DNA of 8,329 bases from Desulfatitalea sp. (GTDB taxonomy: Bacteria > Desulfobacterota > Desulfobacteria > Desulfobacterales > Desulfosarcinaceae). The notes under the pieces are model-generated. The model was not told the DNA's origin, ran no database searches, and saw only the letters and a list, made by a program, of their open reading frames with translations. Below are positions 5,513-8,329 of this stretch, piece after piece. The stretch is from assembly GCA_018224505.1 (NCBI GenBank), contig JAGTVD010000509.1:1-8329 (forward strand). Direction: 5' to 3'. Position numbers and translations under genes: made by a program. Every line of letters starts with the position of its first letter. The stretch's first letter is position 1.

Positions 5513-6549
5513 TTTTCTGCCCCACTGGCAATATGATCCACTCCGATTCTTTTTTCCAGGAAACGAATTGCGGGGCTGACCAGCGTCTGGTGTTCCGTGG
5601 CAAAGAGGGCGCCGAGTCCGTCACTGAGTAATCGATGAGATGTCTGCAGCGCCTGCCTGGCGGCCACTGGAAAGCTTGTTGCCAGCAAGGTCCCCTCTTC
5701 GCCGCTTTGGTCTGGTCGCATCGCTCTTGCGAGCTGTTCTTTTTCGCCCATATTTGAGTGATTATGGTACACCAAGGAGACCATATAGTTGTGCTTGCGG
5801 GTCTTTATATCCATCACCATATCCACCATATCGTCCATGATCTGGCAGCCCATGCCGATCCGATAGAGTCCCTCCAGGACGGGCGTCAACTTTTTTTCGG
5901 CCACTACTTCGATGGTCAGGGGGATGTCCCATGGGCATTGAAACAACAGGCCGGTTTTAAAATGATGAATCGTTTTCAAAATCTCTTCGGGCGCCAGGAT
6001 GCTTTTTATGCCCGCTTCCTCGCTCGCCTCTTCAATGCCGCTGCGGGTCATGGTTTTCATGGAGGCGGCCGATGCGGCTGAAACCTGATCATTGGTGATT
6101 TCCTGTCGCAGGGCGGCATGCCAGAGGATCTGAAAGAGCACCCGATCCGATACCATAATGTCCACCACCGAGCGAAAACGATGTCCGGTAGCAGGGATAT
6201 CGGTATCCAGTGTCGGCTTGTATTCGTCGTCCAGCAAATTGTCGCAGCCGGTCACCATCCCCCGGAGGCACTGCAGTGTCGCCGCGTAGAGAATGCGTCG
6301 GGGGCTGGGGATGCCCGCCCGCATATATGAGTAGAGAAACAGCAAGGAAAAGAAATTTTTCCGAAACGAAAAAGTGGCTTCCGTGGGTGGTTTGAGGGCG
6401 ACGTGGCAGGGTTTGAGGATCTGGTCGGCCAATTCCCAGTAGTGCGTGAGTCCTGCCCGTAAATCCGTCATCAATGCATTGAAGGGCTGGGCCTGTTCCA
6501 TCTGTGCGACGTAACAGGCGGACATGTCATCGTTGATCTGCATGGTCAT
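5509..6549 (-). CDS. Divergent trans-isoprenyl diphosphate synthase-like (class I isoprenoid) enzyme
   Basis: A 346-residue, apparently soluble, mostly helical protein. The second Asp-rich motif is canonical (DDMVD, 239-243, in GCQIMDDMVDMVMD), and the KTG motif before it (FKTGLLF, 197-203) matches polyprenyl synthases, where that Lys binds diphosphate. The first Asp-rich motif is altered: the site reads CDNLLDDEYK (102-111) instead of DDxx(xx)D followed by RRG. D103 and D107 remain for metal binding, but the second Asp is Asn and the Arg pair that binds the C5 substrate is missing. The active-site fold is therefore likely kept, with changed substrate or chemistry. Possible roles are long-chain prenyl diphosphate synthesis, prenyl transfer to another acceptor, or a terpene-type reaction. 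The gene overlaps the methyltransferase before it and the permease after it by 4 nt each. Start at 6549 is coupled; an in-frame ATG at 6543 is an alternative. Confidence 0.75.
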   Translation of the reverse strand: MTMQINDDMSACYVAQMEQAQPFNALMTDLRAGLTHYWELADQILKPCHVALKPPTEATFSFRKNFFSLLFLYSYMRAGIPSPRRILYAATLQCLRGMVTGCDNLLDDEYKPTLDTDIPATGHRFRSVVDIMVSDRVLFQILWHAALRQEITNDQVSAASAASMKTMTRSGIEEASEEAGIKSILAPEEILKTIHHFKTGLLFQCPWDIPLTIEVVAEKKLTPVLEGLYRIGMGCQIMDDMVDMVMDIKTRKHNYMVSLVYHNHSNMGEKEQLARAMRPDQSGEEGTLLATSFPVAARQALQTSHRLLSDGLGALFATEHQTLVSPAIRFLEKRIGVDHIASGAEK

Positions 6550-7205
6550 GCCTTCGGCTTGCGCGTGTTGAATACGGTAATATATCCGAAATAGGTCGCC
6601 ACAATTTCAGGGGGCATAAATCCCGCCGCAGCTATAACTTCGGGCAGAACCCCCCGGATGTTCTCGCCGATTTGAGGCTGCATAAAAAACCACCGGGATA
6701 CATGGGACACAAGGCCTCCCATCCAAGTGGTGGGCGTGTGCATGTCTGCGATAACCAGTCGTCCCCCCGGTTTCAATACACGGTAAGCTTCAACCAGCGC
6801 TTTTTGCTTTAGGTCCATCTGAACATGGTGAAAAAAGAGACTCGAAACCACGGCGTCGAAGCTGGTATCTTCAAAGTCGAGTGCTTCTGCTGCCATCACC
6901 TCGAACCTGCAGGTGTCCGTTGCGCGTTTTTTGCGAGCAACGATGATCATTTTGGCGGCTGCGTCGATCCCAACACACTCACCGTTCTCCGCCGCATCCA
7001 GTTGGTCGGCAATCATCCGGGTCAGCACACCCGTGCCGCACCCCAGATCCAAAATGCGATCCGAAACGGCAGGGTCCAGCAAAGACAGCAAGTGCCTGTC
7101 GTATTCGGCTTGCTTGCCGAGCAATAGGATTGGCTCTATGGTATCATATACGAAAGCTGCATGGTCCAGTGTTCGACCACGGGTAGGTGCCGATTTGAGT
7201 TCCAT
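6546..7205 (-). CDS. Class I SAM-dependent methyltransferase, UbiE/MenG-like
   Basis: A 219-residue cytoplasmic methyltransferase, first gene of the operon. The SAM-binding Rossmann fold is clear: motif I ILDLGCGTG (51-59), acidic residue D81 at the end of strand 2 in VGIDAA, motif II region AAEALDFEDTSFDAVVSS (105-122) and the post-motif YRVLKPGGRLVIAD (141-154). The pattern of FDAVVS and RVLKPGG is that of UbiE/Coq5-type (Methyltransf_11) enzymes that methylate quinones and other small, often isoprenoid, molecules. Proteins of this fold act on very different substrates, so the acceptor cannot be stated. Pairing with a polyprenyl-synthase-like gene recalls the menG-hepT pair of menaquinone synthesis. 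The ATG at 7205 has a near-perfect ribosome binding site GGAGG (7214-7210) 4 nt upstream, the strongest in the operon. Confidence 0.85.
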   Translation of the reverse strand: MELKSAPTRGRTLDHAAFVYDTIEPILLLGKQAEYDRHLLSLLDPAVSDRILDLGCGTGVLTRMIADQLDAAENGECVGIDAAAKMIIVARKKRATDTCRFEVMAAEALDFEDTSFDAVVSSLFFHHVQMDLKQKALVEAYRVLKPGGRLVIADMHTPTTWMGGLVSHVSRWFFMQPQIGENIRGVLPEVIAAAGFMPPEIVATYFGYITVFNTRKPKA

Positions 7206-7228
7206 TGTTCCTCCAAGGGCAAACGCCT

Positions 7229-7240
7229 ATCTACGTAGAT
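7229..7240. promoter_or_regulatory. Perfect 12-bp palindrome upstream of the operon (candidate operator)
   Basis: ATCTACGTAGAT is a perfect palindrome located 24 nt upstream of the methyltransferase ATG and 15 nt before its ribosome binding site, where a dimeric regulator could bind over or just after a promoter. No regulator gene is adjacent, and no clear -35/-10 pair could be placed. Its role is therefore only suggested by symmetry and position. Confidence 0.3.
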
Positions 7241-7255
7241 GCGGTGCATGGTTTC

Positions 7256-7270
7256 TCAGATATGATCTGA
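7256..7270. promoter_or_regulatory. Inverted repeat TCAGAT-ATG-ATCTGA upstream of the operon
   Basis: Two perfect 6-bp arms separated by 3 bp, 15 nt beyond the 12-bp palindrome on the side away from the gene. Two symmetric elements within 42 bp of a single operon start are compatible with a regulator-binding region. A half-site of this size can occur by chance. Confidence 0.22.
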
Positions 7271-7792
7271 TGCTTTGTTCATGTCAGGGGTGTGTTCCCT
7301 GCTGGGAGTGTGGCGGCCTTGACCACCATAGTTGCTACTCTGGCAACTGTCACGATTACCAAAACACCAACCAATCAAACGGTCAATACAAAAATGAAGC
7401 ATCGGCATAAATCATGTAGCCACGTTGGGGTGCTGTGGATACCATTACCATCACCGCTGTAGAAACCCGCTTAAGAATTAGCAATACGCTGCCCCCATTT
7501 TAAGAATGATTTGACAAACTGGCAGGGATTGGATCAGATTGCGTGCCTCACCTTGATGGACCAGAAACACCAACCCGCCCATGTATACAGCTATTGGGTG
7601 CAAGTGACGGTGCTGCGGCAATGGGTTGGACGATCGCCGCATTAATAGCATCATCTATCAACTGGGGCAGCGATGCCAGACCGTTGGTTTACATGCCGCA
7701 GAAAGGTCGGATGGTCGGAAATGATCGTTTTCACGCATGCGGACATCCTATCTGGACGGCTTGAATGACAACTCGCTTAGGACGGAAATAAT

Positions 7793-8281
7793 ATGGAAGC
7801 ATTCACGGTCGTTCTTTGGATACTTGCCATTGTGCTTGTGGTCTTGGGTGTGGTCGGTCTTGTGCTCCCGGTGATTCCCGGCCCGGTGGTGATCCTGGCT
7901 GGATTGATCATGGCCGCCTGGGCCGAGGGCTTCGCCTATGTCGGTGGCGCTACCATCGCTGTCCTGGCACTGCTGGCCCTGGTGGCCGCCGGAGTTGATG
8001 TTCTGGCGGGCGCGCTGGGCGCGCGGCGTTTCGGCGCCAGCAGAAGGGCCATGATCGGAGCGGCAGCCGGGGCCGTTGTGGGCCTGTTTTTTGGCATCCC
8101 CGGGATTATCCTCGGTCCCTTTATCGGCGCAGTCGCGGGCGAACTTTCCCTACGAAAAAGCCTGCGCGCCTCCGGCCTGTCGGGTATCGGGGCGTGGGTG
8201 GGCTTGGTGGCCGGGGCAGTGGCCAAGGCGGCAGGCGGATTCGCCATGATCGGGATCTTTTTGATGGTGCGGCTCCTGTGA
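7793..8281 (+). CDS. DUF456 family integral membrane protein
   Basis: A 162-residue inner-membrane protein of unknown function. It has hydrophobic segments at about 4-25, 29-46 and 52-74, then a glycine-zipper-rich half (about 85-118) and a last segment (about 130-160). The DUF456 (PF04306) signature is plain: LPVIPGPVVILAGL (25-38), then D-V-L-A-G-A-L-G-A-R-R-F-G-A-S-R-R-A (69-86), then GIPGIILGPFIGAVAGEL (101-118). Length is typical. The ATG at 7793 is preceded by AGGACGGA (7779-7786) with 6-nt spacing. The many Gly-x-x-x-Gly repeats suggest tightly packed helices. It is transcribed away from the minus-strand operon and has no evident functional tie to it. Confidence 0.88.
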   Translation: MEAFTVVLWILAIVLVVLGVVGLVLPVIPGPVVILAGLIMAAWAEGFAYVGGATIAVLALLALVAAGVDVLAGALGARRFGASRRAMIGAAAGAVVGLFFGIPGIILGPFIGAVAGELSLRKSLRASGLSGIGAWVGLVAGAVAKAAGGFAMIGIFLMVRLL

Positions 8282-8305
8282 CGGCGACGTTTCCTGGAGG
8301 TCTGA

Positions 8306-8329
8306 TTGTTGTCGGGCCTTCGCAAACAA
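8306..8329 (+). CDS. Possible start of the next gene (partial, 8 codons)
   Basis: A strong Shine-Dalgarno GGAGG (8296-8300) lies 5 nt before a TTG at 8306 and 8 nt before a second TTG at 8309. The frame is open to the window edge (LLSGLRKQ). The spacing after the DUF456 stop (8279-8281) fits an operon neighbour. Too little is visible to identify it, and the start would have to be the rare TTG. Confidence 0.3.

Larger units (their letters stand above)
7206..7792. other. 587-base intergenic region; leader of the minus-strand operon and no convincing gene
   Basis: I read this stretch in all six frames. The longest open frames (for example 7543-7764 +, starting at GTG) have no family resemblance, poor ribosome binding sites and atypical composition. 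The left end carries the ribosome binding site of the methyltransferase gene and two short palindromes (separate entries). A possible hairpin AGTTGC-7 nt-GCAACT lies at 7330-7348, without a U tract. An isolated TTGACA occurs at 7511-7516 but has only a weak -10 match 17 nt on (TCAGAT, 7534-7539). Because the stretch is long and its right half partly open, it may contain worn gene remnants too degraded to name. Confidence 0.5.

Noticed and set aside
7270..7410. Plus-strand Cys-rich ORF (C-x-C-x2-C-x2-C-x2-C) opposite the operon leader
   Set aside because: The frame is continuous with an antisense shadow of the methyltransferase gene, has no ribosome binding site at its ATG and no family resemblance.
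7936..8325. Minus-strand open frame of 129 codons opposite the DUF456 gene
   Set aside because: Low-complexity Ala/Pro/Arg/Thr translation that is the antisense shadow of a glycine/alanine-rich membrane protein.
1..8329. CRISPR array, tRNA or rRNA genes, tandem repeats
   Set aside because: No regularly spaced direct repeats, no cloverleaf-like sequence and no rRNA-like conserved blocks were seen on either strand.

Overview
The window looks like the chromosome of a Gram-negative bacterium with an outer membrane and c-type cytochromes. An anaerobic Desulfobacterota-like host is my best guess. It rests on the mix of an EfpL/YeiP elongation factor, a small diheme cytochrome c lipoprotein, a periplasmic OpgG and a DUF456 membrane protein. 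This taxonomic guess is inference and was not tested by any search.

Layout. Positions 1-274 (+) hold the C-terminal end of a DDE-type transposase that runs in frame into unrelated-looking sequence. An intact EF-P-like gene (efpL/yeiP) follows at 290-856 (+). Positions 857-1506 are mostly non-coding or broken. They contain a short ORF start with a strong ribosome binding site (1127, +) facing a minus-strand piece of a foreign operon: the last 36 codons of one gene, then the start of a cyclase-family gene carrying an in-frame stop. A full-length opgG (1507-2997, +) is followed by only the first ~40 codons of opgH (2982-~3105). Behind it come a ~41-codon minus-strand beta-helix-like fragment and a short NfeD-like membrane protein.

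The most interesting region is the minus-strand operon running from 7205 down to 3416, perhaps to 3201. In transcription order it encodes a UbiE-type SAM methyltransferase, a divergent trans-isoprenyl diphosphate synthase-like enzyme, an FtsX/MacB-type ABC permease, its LolD-like ATPase, and a diheme cytochrome c lipoprotein. A small membrane protein may be the sixth member. Neighbours overlap by 4 nt or lie 4 nt apart, so they are almost certainly translated together. The set suggests synthesis of a methylated isoprenoid or isoprenoid-tailed molecule (the methyltransferase plus polyprenyl synthase pair recalls menG-hepT of menaquinone synthesis). It would be coupled to a transporter acting in the membrane and periplasm and to an electron-transfer lipoprotein. 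The product and the link between the parts are unknown.

Positions 7206-7792 have no convincing gene but contain two palindromes just upstream of the operon. A DUF456 membrane protein (7793-8281, +) closes the window, and a possible next start lies at 8306.

A second theme is patchwork. At about 1185, 1431, 3105 and 3231, short gene pieces in different orientations abut one another. This indicates repeated rearrangement and gene decay, or less likely an assembly chimera.
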